From: JANXQG01 sp964615095
Lineage (GTDB): Bacteria > Planctomycetota > Planctomycetia > Pirellulales > Thermoguttaceae
DNA: 64,000 bases
Direction: 5' to 3'
NCBI GenBank assembly: GCA_964615095.1
Contig: CAZTPX010000038.1
Coordinates: forward strand, 4,758 to 68,757
Positions 25,363-34,928 of this stretch are shown piece after piece. Within the stretch, counting starts at the first letter, position 1, and each line of letters begins with the position of its first letter. The translations under genes were made by a program, and so were the position numbers. The notes below the pieces were generated by a model. It made no database searches. It had not been told where the DNA came from and saw nothing but the letters and a program-made list of their open reading frames with translations.

Positions 25363-26679
25363 TCAATTCCACGCCGGCTGGCCGGTGGACTCGATTACCC
25401 GCAGCCAGAGCTCGCTCTCGGGCGAAAGCTGTTTCTTACGCGCCACTGCCGTACAAATCGGTATGTGTAGAAACTGCCCGTGCTCCATGCCGATGAGCAC
25501 ATCGGTCTTGCCGGCCAGGGCGGCATGCACGGCGTGCCGGGCCATGGCGTCGCACAACAGGCTGTCGTCGGAATTGGCGGGCACACTGCGGATGATGTAA
25601 CTGGGATCGATGTACTTGATGTTGATGGGGATGCCGGCTGCCTTGAAATAGTACGAGATCTTGTCGCGGAGGAACACGCCGATGTCCAGCAACTTGCGAT
25701 TGCCCGAGGCATCGCATTCGCCGCTCTCGCAGTCGAATAAGTGCTGCCCAGCCCCCTCGGCAACGACGATCACGGCATGCTGCCGGGCCGCGATCCGCTT
25801 CCGCAGGGCGTCGAGGAATCCGCCGGGCCCTTCCAGTGGAAAACGGACCTCGGGGATCAGCACGAAGTTGGCCTCCTGGCTGGCCAGGGCCGCGCCGGCG
25901 GCGATGAAACCGGCGTGGCGGCCCATGAGCTTGACCAGGCCGATGCCGTTGGGGGCGTCGCGGGCTTCCGTGTGGGCGCAGTTGATCGCCTCGCGGGCCT
26001 TTTCCAGTGCGGTACCGTAGCCGAACGATCGCGCTACGAACGGCAAATCGTTGTCGATCGTCTTGGGAATGCCCACCACGGCGATCCGGGCGCCGCGCCG
26101 CAGGGCTTCCATGGCGATGGCGTGCGTGCCGCGCTGCGTGCCGTCGCCACCCAGGCAGAACAACAAGTTGATGCCTTCGTTTTGCAGGTAATCGACAATC
26201 ACCGCGGCCTCTTCCGGGCCGCGCGAGGAACGCAGCACGGTGCCGCCCAGGTTATGGATGCGCTCCACGTATTCGGGCGTCAGCCGCAGCGGCGGCGGGC
26301 CCTTGGCCGGATTCAGCCCCTGGTAGCCATAGCGGATGCCCAGCACAGACGGCACGCCGTAGCGGTGGTGAAGTTGCAGGAAGGCCGAACGGATGACGTT
26401 GTTCAAGCCGGGACAAAGCCCGCCGCAGGTAACGATCGCCGCCTTGCACTCTCGGGGATCGAAGAAGATCTTTTCCCGCGGACCGGCCAGTTCCATCGAC
26501 AGGTCGCTGCGCGGGGGCCAGCCGGGGCCCGTTTCGATCTGGTAGAGCAACCTCGCGTCGTCCGGTACGAAGTCTCCCAGGCCATCGCCTTGCACGGTGG
26601 AAAGCCCCAACGGCGAGGGGATCGTCGCTGGGCCAAGCGTGGGCACGATAAAGTCCTGGGGTGTCAGTTCGGCATCCAT
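25363..26679 (-). CDS. pfkA: 6-phosphofructokinase, probably ATP-dependent
   Basis: This 438-residue protein is longer than bacterial PfkA (about 320) and matches the long group that includes plant and trypanosome enzymes. Motifs: CGGLCPGLNNVIR, GGDGTQRG and PKTIDNDLP, with the substrate site in GLVKLMGRHAGFIA. Glycine at GGDG favours ATP over pyrophosphate as donor, while lysine in PKTIDND is seen in both PPi enzymes and long ATP enzymes; ATP is therefore preferred but not certain. It phosphorylates fructose 6-phosphate in glycolysis. ATG 26679 follows GGAGGAAG. No glycolytic neighbours. Confidence 0.9.
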   Translation of the reverse strand: MDAELTPQDFIVPTLGPATIPSPLGLSTVQGDGLGDFVPDDARLLYQIETGPGWPPRSDLSMELAGPREKIFFDPRECKAAIVTCGGLCPGLNNVIRSAFLQLHHRYGVPSVLGIRYGYQGLNPAKGPPPLRLTPEYVERIHNLGGTVLRSSRGPEEAAVIVDYLQNEGINLLFCLGGDGTQRGTHAIAMEALRRGARIAVVGIPKTIDNDLPFVARSFGYGTALEKAREAINCAHTEARDAPNGIGLVKLMGRHAGFIAAGAALASQEANFVLIPEVRFPLEGPGGFLDALRKRIAARQHAVIVVAEGAGQHLFDCESGECDASGNRKLLDIGVFLRDKISYYFKAAGIPINIKYIDPSYIIRSVPANSDDSLLCDAMARHAVHAALAGKTDVLIGMEHGQFLHIPICTAVARKKQLSPESELWLRVIESTGQPAWN

Positions 26680-26785
26680 GATTACAACTTCCTCCGAAAT
26701 GAAAGACGGCGGCAAATGGTTCCGTCAGGATACCATATTCCGGGACGGAATCCAATCGCTTGCACCGAGCCGATGAAAGCTCTTC

Positions 26786-27073
26786 TCAATTGAAACAGAA
26801 GGCGTCGTTCGTCCGAATGTCGAAGTAGAGGCAGACGTTGCAGGCCTTCTCCACGTGGGCGAGGAGGAATTCGTCCATCCGGCCCTCCGGGATGCCCGCC
26901 AGCTTGTACTTATGCACCAGCCCCACACGCGTCAGCTCGCCGTATTCCAGCGTCATCCCGTCGGTCGGCAGCCGCTCGAGAATGGCAAAGCCGTGCTCCT
27001 CCGTTTCCAGTTTGGCGCGGTCTTTGGGAACCCCCCGGTAAAACTCCTTGAGCAGGCTTATCCTTGGATCCAT
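26786..27073 (-). CDS. Hypothetical protein
   Basis: A 95-residue soluble protein beginning MDPRISLLKEFYRGVPKDRA. It contains several charged segments and the stretch VEKACNVCLYFDIRTND near the C-terminus with two cysteines. No family is recognised. Its start overlaps the end of the nucleotidase gene by 16 nt, so the two are translated together and may share a pathway. A longer reading upstream lies inside the nucleotidase and is rejected. Confidence 0.6.
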   Translation of the reverse strand: MDPRISLLKEFYRGVPKDRAKLETEEHGFAILERLPTDGMTLEYGELTRVGLVHKYKLAGIPEGRMDEFLLAHVEKACNVCLYFDIRTNDAFCFN

Positions 27074-27654
27074 GGCTTGATTTCGTCGAAGGTTTGGAAT
27101 GCCCGGGCCGCTGACCAGCCGCTTGGCCGGCACACTGTACTCAGGGTGGGCGGACGGTATATGGCGACCGGGTAATAGACGTGTACTCCGAAGCGCGGTC
27201 CCAGCGTGATGTTGACCGCCTCATCGTCGATGAGGTGTTCAATCCCCCAGGCTTTGCAAAAGCCGATCTTGTTGCCGGTCGTGAACAGGTAATCGAACGG
27301 AATTTCGTTGTCCCCCAGCCATTTCCTCGTGGAGTCCTGCGTTCGCCGCAAATCGCGGCGCGTGCAGATCACGATCCGCCAACCGGCTTGCCGGAGCCAC
27401 TGCGCGAAGCGGACGCCATCGGCGCGGGCCTCGGCAAGCTCATAGCACCGCTGGTGGATCTTGGACCGGAAAAACGAATGTTCGGTGCAAAGAAGGTCAC
27501 TGCTCTCGGTCCAGCCGCTGCGCACTTTCGCGAGGTAGTCCTGAAACACCTCTTCGGAAAGGGCGTATATTTCGTCGCGGACAAACTGCGTCCGCTGCAA
27601 AGTCTCCGTAAAGTTGTTCAGCGTGTCGTCCAAATCGATGGCAATGGTTTTCAT
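27058..27654 (-). CDS. HAD-family 5'(3')-deoxyribonucleotidase-like phosphatase
   Basis: This 198-residue protein has the HAD motif I DLDDTL (IAIDLDDTLNNF, nucleophile Asp8), motif II serine/threonine in IVICTRRD, a conserved lysine region (GNKIGFCKAWGI) and motif III aspartates in HLIDDEAVN. This matches the NT5C/bacterial deoxyribonucleotidase branch, which hydrolyses 5' or 3' phosphate from nucleoside monophosphates. ATG 27654 chosen because it starts the conserved core MKTIAID. The following small gene overlaps it. Confidence 0.8.
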   Translation of the reverse strand: MKTIAIDLDDTLNNFTETLQRTQFVRDEIYALSEEVFQDYLAKVRSGWTESSDLLCTEHSFFRSKIHQRCYELAEARADGVRFAQWLRQAGWRIVICTRRDLRRTQDSTRKWLGDNEIPFDYLFTTGNKIGFCKAWGIEHLIDDEAVNITLGPRFGVHVYYPVAIYRPPTLSTVCRPSGWSAARAFQTFDEIKPWIQG

Positions 27655-27854
27655 GACGTCGTCCCGGCCCGCGAGCAAACCGCAACCGGGCCCGTATGCT
27701 GGGCCAGAAAATGTCTAGTGTATCCGATCGCGGCCCATGCGCAAACCGCAATTCTGGAAGCTGGCTTGCTTGATTAGACGCGATCTAACCCAAATATTGC
27801 AGTGGCTGGAGAAGGCACCGGGCAAGCGCTATCAAAACTCAATTTAGAGCGCGG

Positions 27855-28541
27855 CTATTTGGCGACGTTTTCCTGCCCGATTTGCCGGAACGTCAATGCG
27901 GCCCGCTCGCGCACGGCCGGATTTCGGTCCTCAAGCAACGGCGTCAGGCTCGGTATGACCTCCGGGCCCAGCCTTCCCAAGGTGTGGGCGGCGTCGCTGG
28001 CGATGTATGGGTCGGGATCTCGAACCGATTGGGCCAAATCCTGAATCGCGCTCTTGGCCGCCGGCCCTATGTCGGCCAGGGCCAAGACGCTCGCCTGCCG
28101 GACCGAGGCGCTACAATCTTTCAGCCGCTGCGCCAACGCAGGCACGGCAGCCTTGGCGTCTGGCCCGATCTTCCGCAACGTCTGCGCGGCGAGTTCCCGC
28201 ACGCACGGGTTCGGATCGAAAAGCATGGCGGCAACGCTGGGCACGGCGTCCGGTCCCATCTTCTCCAAGATGTGGCCGGCATCGACGGCGACATACCGGT
28301 CCCGGTCTCGAAGCACGCGAGCGAGGTCCGGGATCGTGGCGTTGGCTGCCGGTCCCATTTCGCCTAGGGCGAGGACGGCCGCTTGGCGGACTGAGGCGTT
28401 GCCATCGCAAAGCCGCTGAGCAAGTGCCGATACGGCCATGCTGGCCAAGGGTGGAATCGGGGGCGCGGCATAGACCGTTTGGGCTAGCCCCCCACCAACA
28501 GCCAAAAGAACCACCATCGAGAGCAATGCTTGTCGTTTCAT
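27855..28541 (-). CDS. Secreted HEAT-repeat protein
   Basis: This 228-residue protein has a Sec signal peptide (MKRQALLSMVVLLAVGGGLAQ, cleavage near AYAA/VYAA residue 25) followed by about five to six HEAT/PBS-type repeats of about 34 residues (ASVRQAAVLALGEMGPAAN, CVRELAAQTLRKIGPDAK, ASVRQASVLALADIGPAAK). The repeats form an alpha-solenoid for binding. No catalytic motif. Such secreted HEAT proteins are common in planctomycetes. It is monocistronic, followed by a spacer toward the nucleotidase. Confidence 0.8.
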   Translation of the reverse strand: MKRQALLSMVVLLAVGGGLAQTVYAAPPIPPLASMAVSALAQRLCDGNASVRQAAVLALGEMGPAANATIPDLARVLRDRDRYVAVDAGHILEKMGPDAVPSVAAMLFDPNPCVRELAAQTLRKIGPDAKAAVPALAQRLKDCSASVRQASVLALADIGPAAKSAIQDLAQSVRDPDPYIASDAAHTLGRLGPEVIPSLTPLLEDRNPAVRERAALTFRQIGQENVAK

Positions 28542-28715
28542 AATGTGCTCCAGCAGGTTGGGAGTGTAGTCTTATCGTCGGGTGATCCGGCCGCTTTTCT
28601 TACCCAAAATGGCGTATCCGGCAGATCTTGCCCCCTTTGCGCGCAAGTATCCGGCACACTCCGTGTGCCGGTTACCATTCCACGCAGAGACTAGCCGAAC
28701 AGTCTCCGTAGCATA

Positions 28716-28740
28716 TCCCCTCTCCCTCCGGGAGAGGGGA
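28716..28740. repeat. CCCCTCTCCC palindrome with TCGGATAGCC flank
   Basis: TCCCCTCTCCC (28716-28726) pairs perfectly with GGGAGAGGGGA (28730-28740), loop TCC, followed by TTCTCGGATAGCC at 28744-28756. It is a dispersed family member, located between divergently read HEAT and serine-hydrolase ends. Confidence 0.7.
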
Positions 28741-28758
28741 GGGTTCTCGGATAGCCAC

Positions 28759-30225
28759 TCACTCCGCCTTGCCTATCAGTGGCGTTTCTTTGGTTGGTCC
28801 AAAGCCGACGTTCACCTCGGCATTGCACTGCACCTCTTCTCCGGCAAAGTGCAAACGGATCGTAACAATGAACGGCGTTTCGTAGAAGCAGAGCTTGGCC
28901 GTGAACGTGCCGTCCGCTGTCCAGGCGCCGCTGGCCGCTGCCGGCTGCAACGGCAACTCACCCCAAGCCACTCGTCCCTTCCGCCACGCGCCGCGGCCGC
29001 AAACAATCGGCTGTTCCGCGCCGTCCCGGTGTACGACGAGCGTTACGTCGTCGTCGATTCCATCGCGCCGGAGTGTGATTGCTTGGAGCTTGTGGTGATT
29101 GGCCGGAAACACGTACTTCTTGCCCCATACCTTCGCCGGAACCCTTGCACCTTGCTGGGAAGAGAGCGACAGTCCCTTGAGCGCGCGCAGGAGTTTATTG
29201 GCTGCTTCGTCATCGGGGGCCAGCGGCGCGGGCTTCATGCCCGGCAGAAGTTTGTCCCAGACCAGATTCAGCACTGCCTGCATGTCTTTCACGCCGCTGG
29301 TGATAACGAGCACGGCGTCCTGCTCGGGCATTACAACGCAGTATTGGCCGAAGGCCCCGTCGCCGCGATAGGCGCCATGACGGCAGCGCCAGAACTGGTA
29401 TCCGTAACCCTGGTCCCAGTCGCTTGTCGGGTTGCTGCCGTTGGACGTCTGCCGGGCAGTGGCCGCTTCCACCCAGGCCGCGGGGATGAGTTGTTTCCCC
29501 TGCCACTTGCCCTTTTGCAAATAGAGCTGGCCAAAGCGGGCGATGTCTTCCGTGCGAATGCTCAAGCCGAAGCCGCCGGCCGAAATGCCTTGGGGACTGG
29601 TTTCCCAGGTCGGGTGTTCGATGCCCAGCGGCCCGAACAGGCGGGGGCGAAGATAATCGAGAACGGTCATGCCGGTGGCCTTCTGCACGATGGCCGAGAG
29701 CATGTAGGTTCCCGACGTGTTGTAGAGGAAATGCGTACCCGGCTTGAAGGGGACGGGCTGCGCGAGGAAGCTCTTGGTCCAAGGCCGATCGGGCGTGCGC
29801 AGCGGCTCGCTTTGCTGCCCCGTGGACATGCGGAGCAGGTCGCTGACGCGCATCGCCTTGAGATTATTACTCGGCTCAGCCGGGGCGTCTTCGGGAAAGA
29901 ACTTCAGAACTTCGTCGTCGAGGCTGAGTTTGCCCTCCGCGATCGCCAGCCCTACGGCTGTCGAACAGAAGCTCTTGCTCAGCGAGTACAAGGAGTGGGG
30001 CGACTGGGCGTTATAGGGCGCCCACCAGCCTTCCGCCACGACCTGACCGTGACGCAATAGCATGACGCTGTTCATCGATTCGATGTTCTTGTCGGCCGTT
30101 TCCACGAAGGCGAGAATGGCCGAAGATTCGACGCCTTGTGCTTCCGGGTTGCTGCGCGGCAAGTCCGCGGCAAAGCAGATGGAACCAGCGAGCACGACGA
30201 GTGCCATGAGAGAGCAAGTTTTCAT
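28759..30225 (-). CDS. Secreted serine hydrolase, beta-lactamase class C family
   Basis: This 488-residue protein has a signal peptide (MKTCSLMALVVLAGSICFAA). Catalytic motifs of the class C/penicillin-binding esterase fold are SLSK (Ser81, Lys84), the tyrosine motif YNTS near residue 170, and RGDGAFGQY in place of the KTG/HxG motif. It probably hydrolyses an ester or peptide in the periplasm; the substrate is not predictable. The C-terminal ~120 residues form a separate beta-rich domain (DDDVTLVVHRDG). It starts 13 nt after the sugar isomerase-like gene upstream, so they form an operon. Confidence 0.85.
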   Translation of the reverse strand: MKTCSLMALVVLAGSICFAADLPRSNPEAQGVESSAILAFVETADKNIESMNSVMLLRHGQVVAEGWWAPYNAQSPHSLYSLSKSFCSTAVGLAIAEGKLSLDDEVLKFFPEDAPAEPSNNLKAMRVSDLLRMSTGQQSEPLRTPDRPWTKSFLAQPVPFKPGTHFLYNTSGTYMLSAIVQKATGMTVLDYLRPRLFGPLGIEHPTWETSPQGISAGGFGLSIRTEDIARFGQLYLQKGKWQGKQLIPAAWVEAATARQTSNGSNPTSDWDQGYGYQFWRCRHGAYRGDGAFGQYCVVMPEQDAVLVITSGVKDMQAVLNLVWDKLLPGMKPAPLAPDDEAANKLLRALKGLSLSSQQGARVPAKVWGKKYVFPANHHKLQAITLRRDGIDDDVTLVVHRDGAEQPIVCGRGAWRKGRVAWGELPLQPAAASGAWTADGTFTAKLCFYETPFIVTIRLHFAGEEVQCNAEVNVGFGPTKETPLIGKAE

Positions 30226-30238
30226 GAGTTTTATCTTT

Positions 30239-31186
30239 CTAATCGCATTGTACGCCGATCTTTCGGCCTAGCGTTTGAATATACTTTCGAGCCTTGTCGT
30301 ACGGTTCCGGGCCGTTGAGGTGTTCCAACATCAAAGTCACTTCGCCCGGCAAGGCGGCGACCCGCTTCAAATAGGTGGTGTAATCGAGCACTCCCGTGCC
30401 GGGGATGACTTCCAAAAGGTGAACATTCATTTCCACCGGATCGGACCAGGCCAGGTCCTTGGCGTGGCAGCTTACGATCCACGGCCCCAGCTTGTCGAAC
30501 AACTCGTTCAGCACTGCCGTGTTCTCGTAGAATCTCTGCGGGGAGTTCACCACGTTGCACGGATCGAGATGAACGCCGAAGGCCGGTCGGTCCACCGCCT
30601 TGATCATGGCCAGGTAGGAATCGGGCGTGTCGGGCAGTGCCCAGCCCATCATCTCGAAGCAGAACTTGGCCCGCTTGGGTCGCACGGCGTCGATGATTTT
30701 GCGAGCGTTCTCCACACTGGCATCGAAGAACTCTTTCGACAGGTTCTTCGGATGCGGGCCAAACCATGACTTCGTGTTGTACGACCCGGCGATATCGACG
30801 CAGCAACGAGCGCCGAGCGCTTCGGCCAGGGCCAGCCCGTCGCTGACCATTTTCAAGTTGGCCGCCCGCCGGACCGGATCGGCGTCGAGTAGATTGCACC
30901 AGCGGCCCACCTCGGCCAGGACCACATCATGTTTGGCGAACGCCTGGGAAACGTCGCGGATTTGCTGCCGATCGTCCAGAGCTACTGCCGGACAATAGGC
31001 CGCACGGTAGCCCAATTTGCGGTGGGCCAAAGCCATTTCTTCAGGGTCTTTCGTGCCGTTGAAGATCGGCCCGCCCAGGCGAACGAACGGTCCTTTGCGG
31101 CTTGGTTCATCGGCAGGCAGGAGGCACGGCGTCAAGGTGGCTGCCGCAGCGGCTACCGTGCCCACGAGAAAATCACGACGGTACAT
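30239..31186 (-). CDS. Exported sugar phosphate isomerase/epimerase-like TIM-barrel protein
   Basis: This 315-residue protein has a Tat-type signal (RRDFLVGTVAAAAATL) and a xylose-isomerase-like TIM barrel: acidic metal ligands appear in LAEVGRWCN, CFEMMGWALP, VHLDPCNVVN, SCHAKDL and LMLEHL. Enzymes of this superfamily interconvert sugars or act on myo-inositol derivatives. It lies upstream of the secreted serine hydrolase with a 13-nt gap and divergently from the GH2 glycosidase, so it likely takes part in extracytoplasmic carbohydrate breakdown. Substrate unknown. Confidence 0.8.
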   Translation of the reverse strand: MYRRDFLVGTVAAAAATLTPCLLPADEPSRKGPFVRLGGPIFNGTKDPEEMALAHRKLGYRAAYCPAVALDDRQQIRDVSQAFAKHDVVLAEVGRWCNLLDADPVRRAANLKMVSDGLALAEALGARCCVDIAGSYNTKSWFGPHPKNLSKEFFDASVENARKIIDAVRPKRAKFCFEMMGWALPDTPDSYLAMIKAVDRPAFGVHLDPCNVVNSPQRFYENTAVLNELFDKLGPWIVSCHAKDLAWSDPVEMNVHLLEVIPGTGVLDYTTYLKRVAALPGEVTLMLEHLNGPEPYDKARKYIQTLGRKIGVQCD

Positions 31187-31352
31187 GGTACGTTCCTTCG
31201 GATTGGTTTAGATCGAGACTAGTCGATACTCGAAATGTTCGATTGTGCTCCATGTTAACAAGGAGAAACGCGACTTTCCAGTTCTCTCTGGAAGTTGGGA
31301 CTGGATTTTCCCTTTGACCGGAAAGATAATCATGCCAAAGGAGGATCATTTC

Positions 31353-34300
31353 ATGCGTATGCGATTACCGTTCATGCTGTTTCCGGTCTGGCTGGTTTCG
31401 GCCCTGCTCGGGCCCCTGAACGCTGGGGAGAGTCCCTCATCCACCACGACCACAATACTCGATGGGCAGTGGTCTCTGGCCGTAGATCCGCAGAACGTGG
31501 GCCGCCAGCAGAAGTGGTTCGAGCGCGAGCCGGTCGCGCCAGCGAAACCGGCCAAGGTGCCCTGGATCATCCAGGAGGCCTTTCCCGGCTATCACGGGGT
31601 CGCCTGGTATTGGCGGGATTTCGCGGCCCCCGAGCCTCCGCGCGAGCCGGCCCGCTATCTGTTGCGGTTCTGGGCCGTCGATTACAAGGCCGACGTCTGG
31701 CTCAACGGTGTGGCGCTGGGCGGCCACGAAGGCGGCGAAACACCGTTCGTGCTCGATGCCTCCAAGGCCATCCGCCCTGGACAGCGGAACCGGCTCACTG
31801 TGCGCGTGCTCAATCCCACGCATCAAGCCATCGACGGGATCGTGCTCAACGAAACGCCCCACCGCAACAAGGTCATTCCCTACGGTCCGGGCAGTGCCTG
31901 GGACCAGGGCGGGATCATGGACTCCGTAGCGCTACTGGTGACGCCGCAGGTCCGCATTGCCGACCTGTTCGTCCAGCCCGACTGGAAGACCGGCGACATC
32001 GCCGTGCGGGTCACGATCAATAATGCCGCTGGGGATGCGGCGGCCGCCCGACTAGACCTGACCGTCGGCCCGGCAGCTGCGGGCGAGACCTTGGCCGTCG
32101 CCGCAACGGATCGCACGCTGCCGGCGGGAGATAGCCTTATCCAAGTGAAACTCCACCTGGACCAGCCGAGGCCCTGGGACCTGAGCGATCCCTACCTGTA
32201 CCGCGTCACGGCGCGGATCAACCGACCGGGTGTGGCGTTTTTCGACGAGCAGAGCGTGTGTTGCGGGTTCCGCGATTTTCGCTTCGAGAAAGGCGCCTTC
32301 CGGCTCAACGGCCGGCGGATCTTCCTGCGCTGTTCGCACACGGGCAACTGTTGCCCGATCGGCCTGGAGATGCCGCACGACCCCGATTTCCTCCGCCGCG
32401 ACCTGATCAATGCCAAGGCCATGCGATTCAATGCTATTCGTTTCATTTCCGGCGTCGCCAAACGCTACCAACTGGACCTTTGCGACGAGATCGGCCTGAT
32501 GGTCTATGAGGAGCCGTATGCCGCCTGGTGCATGGTCGACTCGCCGAAGTTCGCCCAGCGCTACGACGATTCAGTGCTGGGCATGGTGCTCCGCGACCGC
32601 AATCACCCGAGCGTCACGATGTGGGGCCTGCTCAACGAAACGCCGGACGGTCCCGTGTTTCGCCACGCGCTTGGTTTTCTGTCGGAGCTGCGCGGCTGGG
32701 ACGACTCGCGGATGGTCATGCTCAACAGCGGGCGATGGGACAACCAGGAGGGCCAGGTTGCCGAAATCCAGAGTTGGCATCCCCAGGGGCATGATGACCC
32801 GTGCGTGACGTTCAATCCTACGGGGCACACGATCAAGGCCCTCGGCATCACCTGGGCGCCAGGGCAACTGGCATTCCACCCCGGCCGTAAAGGGCAGTAC
32901 GCCGTGGTCCGCTGGACGGCCGCTGCCGACGATACGGTCAATGCGTCGGCCGTCTTCACCAGCATCGCCGAGCACGCGACCACCGACGTCCACGTTCTCC
33001 ACAATGGGCATTCGCTTTACGCCGGATTTATTAACCTCCACGGTGCGGGCGCGGAGTCGAAGTACCTAGGCGCCATTTCCGTCCACGCGGGTGACACGTT
33101 CGATTGCATTTGCGGCTTCGGCAACAATGATTACGGCGCCGACACCACCGCGGTGTCGATTACCGTGCGATCGTCTGCCGGACAGATTTCCAACGCCGCC
33201 CGCGAGTTTTCTAGCCGACAGAATCCCAACGGTCCGTGGAGCTACGGGCAGTGTTCCCCTGGGCCAATTCCGAAGGCCGAAACCTTCGTGCGATTCCCGT
33301 CACAGCCGGCGACCGTGGCCGCCGGCTCGCTCAGCAATCCGGGGTCAAAGGTCTGGGAAGACGTTCTGGACGACAAGCATCCGTACCAGGGGGTTCCGCA
33401 TACGGCCGGTATTATTCAGACGCTGCGGACCCTGGGCAAATACGACAAGCCGCTTTTCATATCCGAGTATGGCATCGGCAGCGCGGTCGATCTGCTGCGA
33501 GTGGTTCGGCTTTACGAACAGGCTGGCAAGGCCGATGCCGACGATGCGCAGTACTATCGCCAGCAGCGCGACCGCTTCCTGGCCGATTGGCAGCGGTGGA
33601 AAATGTCGGGAGTTTTCGATCGGCCCGAGGACTTTTTCGCCCAGAGCAACGCGCGTATGGCCTCCCAGCGACTGCTGGGTTTGAACGCGATCCGCGCCAA
33701 CCCGAACGTGGTCGGCCACAGTGTCACCGGAACGGTCGATCAGGGCATGACGGGCGAAGGGCTATGGACGACCTTTCGCGAATTGAAACCGGGTACGGTC
33801 GACGCTGTTTTCGACGGTTTGGCGCCGCTCCGCTGGTGCCTGTTCGCCGAACCGGTGAATTTTTATCGCGGCGCGCCCGTGCGGTTGGAGGCCCTGCTGG
33901 CCAACGAAGACGCCCTGCCGGCGGGCCAGTATCCCGTGCGGCTTCAGGTGGCCGGACCCGACACGGCCCGCGTCTGGGAGCAAACCGTCACGCTCTCGAT
34001 CCCCGCAACCAACAACAAGAGCGAGTCGCCCCTGGTGCTGCCGGTCTTCGATCGAGCGGTCGTGATCGATGGACCGGCGGGCAAGTATCGTTTCTCGGCA
34101 ACTTTCCAGCGCGGCGCGGCGGCCGCGGGAGAAAGCGTGGAATTCTATGTTGCCGCCCCGCTTCCGCCACCCGGATTTGACGCCGAGGTCGTCGTTTGGG
34201 GCGACGACGCCGGATTGATCGCATGGCTGCGCGAGCATGGCATGCGCAGCCGGCAGTTCTCATCGGCGGTCCCCACCGGGCGGGAGTTGATCCTCGCCGC

Positions 34301-34868
34301 GGCCCGTCCTCCAGCGCCGGGTGGCGCCACGGCTTTCGCCGAATTGGCGCGGCGCATGGCGCGTGGCGCCACGGTGGTCTTTCTCTCTCCGGCGGTCTTC
34401 GCCCAAGGCAACGACAAGACAGCGTGGCTGCCGTTGGCCCGCAAGGGTAACTTCACCGGGCTGCCTTCCTGGCTGTATCACAAAGACGAGTGGGCAAAGC
34501 AGCATGCGATCTTCGACGACTTGCCGGCCGGCGGATTGCTGGACTATACGTTCTACCGCGAGTTGATCCCTCAATCCGCCTTTATCGACCTCGATCCTCC
34601 GGCCGAGACGGTTGCCGCGGCCATCGATGCTTCATGCGGCTATTCCTCGGGGCTGTTGGTAGCCGTGTATCCGTTGGGCGCCGGCGAGTTTGTCTTGAAC
34701 AGCCTGCAAATCCGCGAGAACCTGGGGCGTCATCCGGCCGCCGACAGGTTGCTGCTGAACATGCTCCGCTTTGCGGCCCATGAAATGCATCAGCCGTTGG
34801 CCCCGCTTCCCGCGGACTTTGAAGGCCAATTGAAAGGCTTGAAATATCAAAGTGGGTTGCCAAACTAG
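31353..34868 (+). CDS. Secreted glycoside hydrolase family 2 protein with inserted module
   Basis: This 1171-residue protein has a Sec signal (about residues 1-25), the GH2 jelly-roll domain (YWRDFAAPEPPREPARYLLRF), Ig-like domain and TIM barrel. The acid/base glutamate is Glu429 in GLLNETPDG and the nucleophile Glu705 in FISEYGIGS. These are 276 residues apart, against about 75-100 in typical GH2 enzymes, because roughly 180-200 residues (about 483-660) are inserted. The insert (ITWAPGQLAFHPGRKG, FINLHGAG, DTFDCICGFGNND) looks like a lectin-like beta-sandwich found in planctomycete secreted proteins. Long C-terminal beta domains follow. AAAGGAGG precedes ATG 31353. Substrate may be a beta-galactoside, mannoside or glucuronide. 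Confidence 0.85.
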   Translation: MRMRLPFMLFPVWLVSALLGPLNAGESPSSTTTTILDGQWSLAVDPQNVGRQQKWFEREPVAPAKPAKVPWIIQEAFPGYHGVAWYWRDFAAPEPPREPARYLLRFWAVDYKADVWLNGVALGGHEGGETPFVLDASKAIRPGQRNRLTVRVLNPTHQAIDGIVLNETPHRNKVIPYGPGSAWDQGGIMDSVALLVTPQVRIADLFVQPDWKTGDIAVRVTINNAAGDAAAARLDLTVGPAAAGETLAVAATDRTLPAGDSLIQVKLHLDQPRPWDLSDPYLYRVTARINRPGVAFFDEQSVCCGFRDFRFEKGAFRLNGRRIFLRCSHTGNCCPIGLEMPHDPDFLRRDLINAKAMRFNAIRFISGVAKRYQLDLCDEIGLMVYEEPYAAWCMVDSPKFAQRYDDSVLGMVLRDRNHPSVTMWGLLNETPDGPVFRHALGFLSELRGWDDSRMVMLNSGRWDNQEGQVAEIQSWHPQGHDDPCVTFNPTGHTIKALGITWAPGQLAFHPGRKGQYAVVRWTAAADDTVNASAVFTSIAEHATTDVHVLHNGHSLYAGFINLHGAGAESKYLGAISVHAGDTFDCICGFGNNDYGADTTAVSITVRSSAGQISNAAREFSSRQNPNGPWSYGQCSPGPIPKAETFVRFPSQPATVAAGSLSNPGSKVWEDVLDDKHPYQGVPHTAGIIQTLRTLGKYDKPLFISEYGIGSAVDLLRVVRLYEQAGKADADDAQYYRQQRDRFLADWQRWKMSGVFDRPEDFFAQSNARMASQRLLGLNAIRANPNVVGHSVTGTVDQGMTGEGLWTTFRELKPGTVDAVFDGLAPLRWCLFAEPVNFYRGAPVRLEALLANEDALPAGQYPVRLQVAGPDTARVWEQTVTLSIPATNNKSESPLVLPVFDRAVVIDGPAGKYRFSATFQRGAAAAGESVEFYVAAPLPPPGFDAEVVVWGDDAGLIAWLREHGMRSRQFSSAVPTGRELILAAARPPAPGGATAFAELARRMARGATVVFLSPAVFAQGNDKTAWLPLARKGNFTGLPSWLYHKDEWAKQHAIFDDLPAGGLLDYTFYRELIPQSAFIDLDPPAETVAAAIDASCGYSSGLLVAVYPLGAGEFVLNSLQIRENLGRHPAADRLLLNMLRFAAHEMHQPLAPLPADFEGQLKGLKYQSGLPN

Positions 34869-34928
34869 ACTTGCCATCAACTATGTGAAAATAACGTGCC
34901 ATTCTTTCGATCGCGATAGAAACCTACT

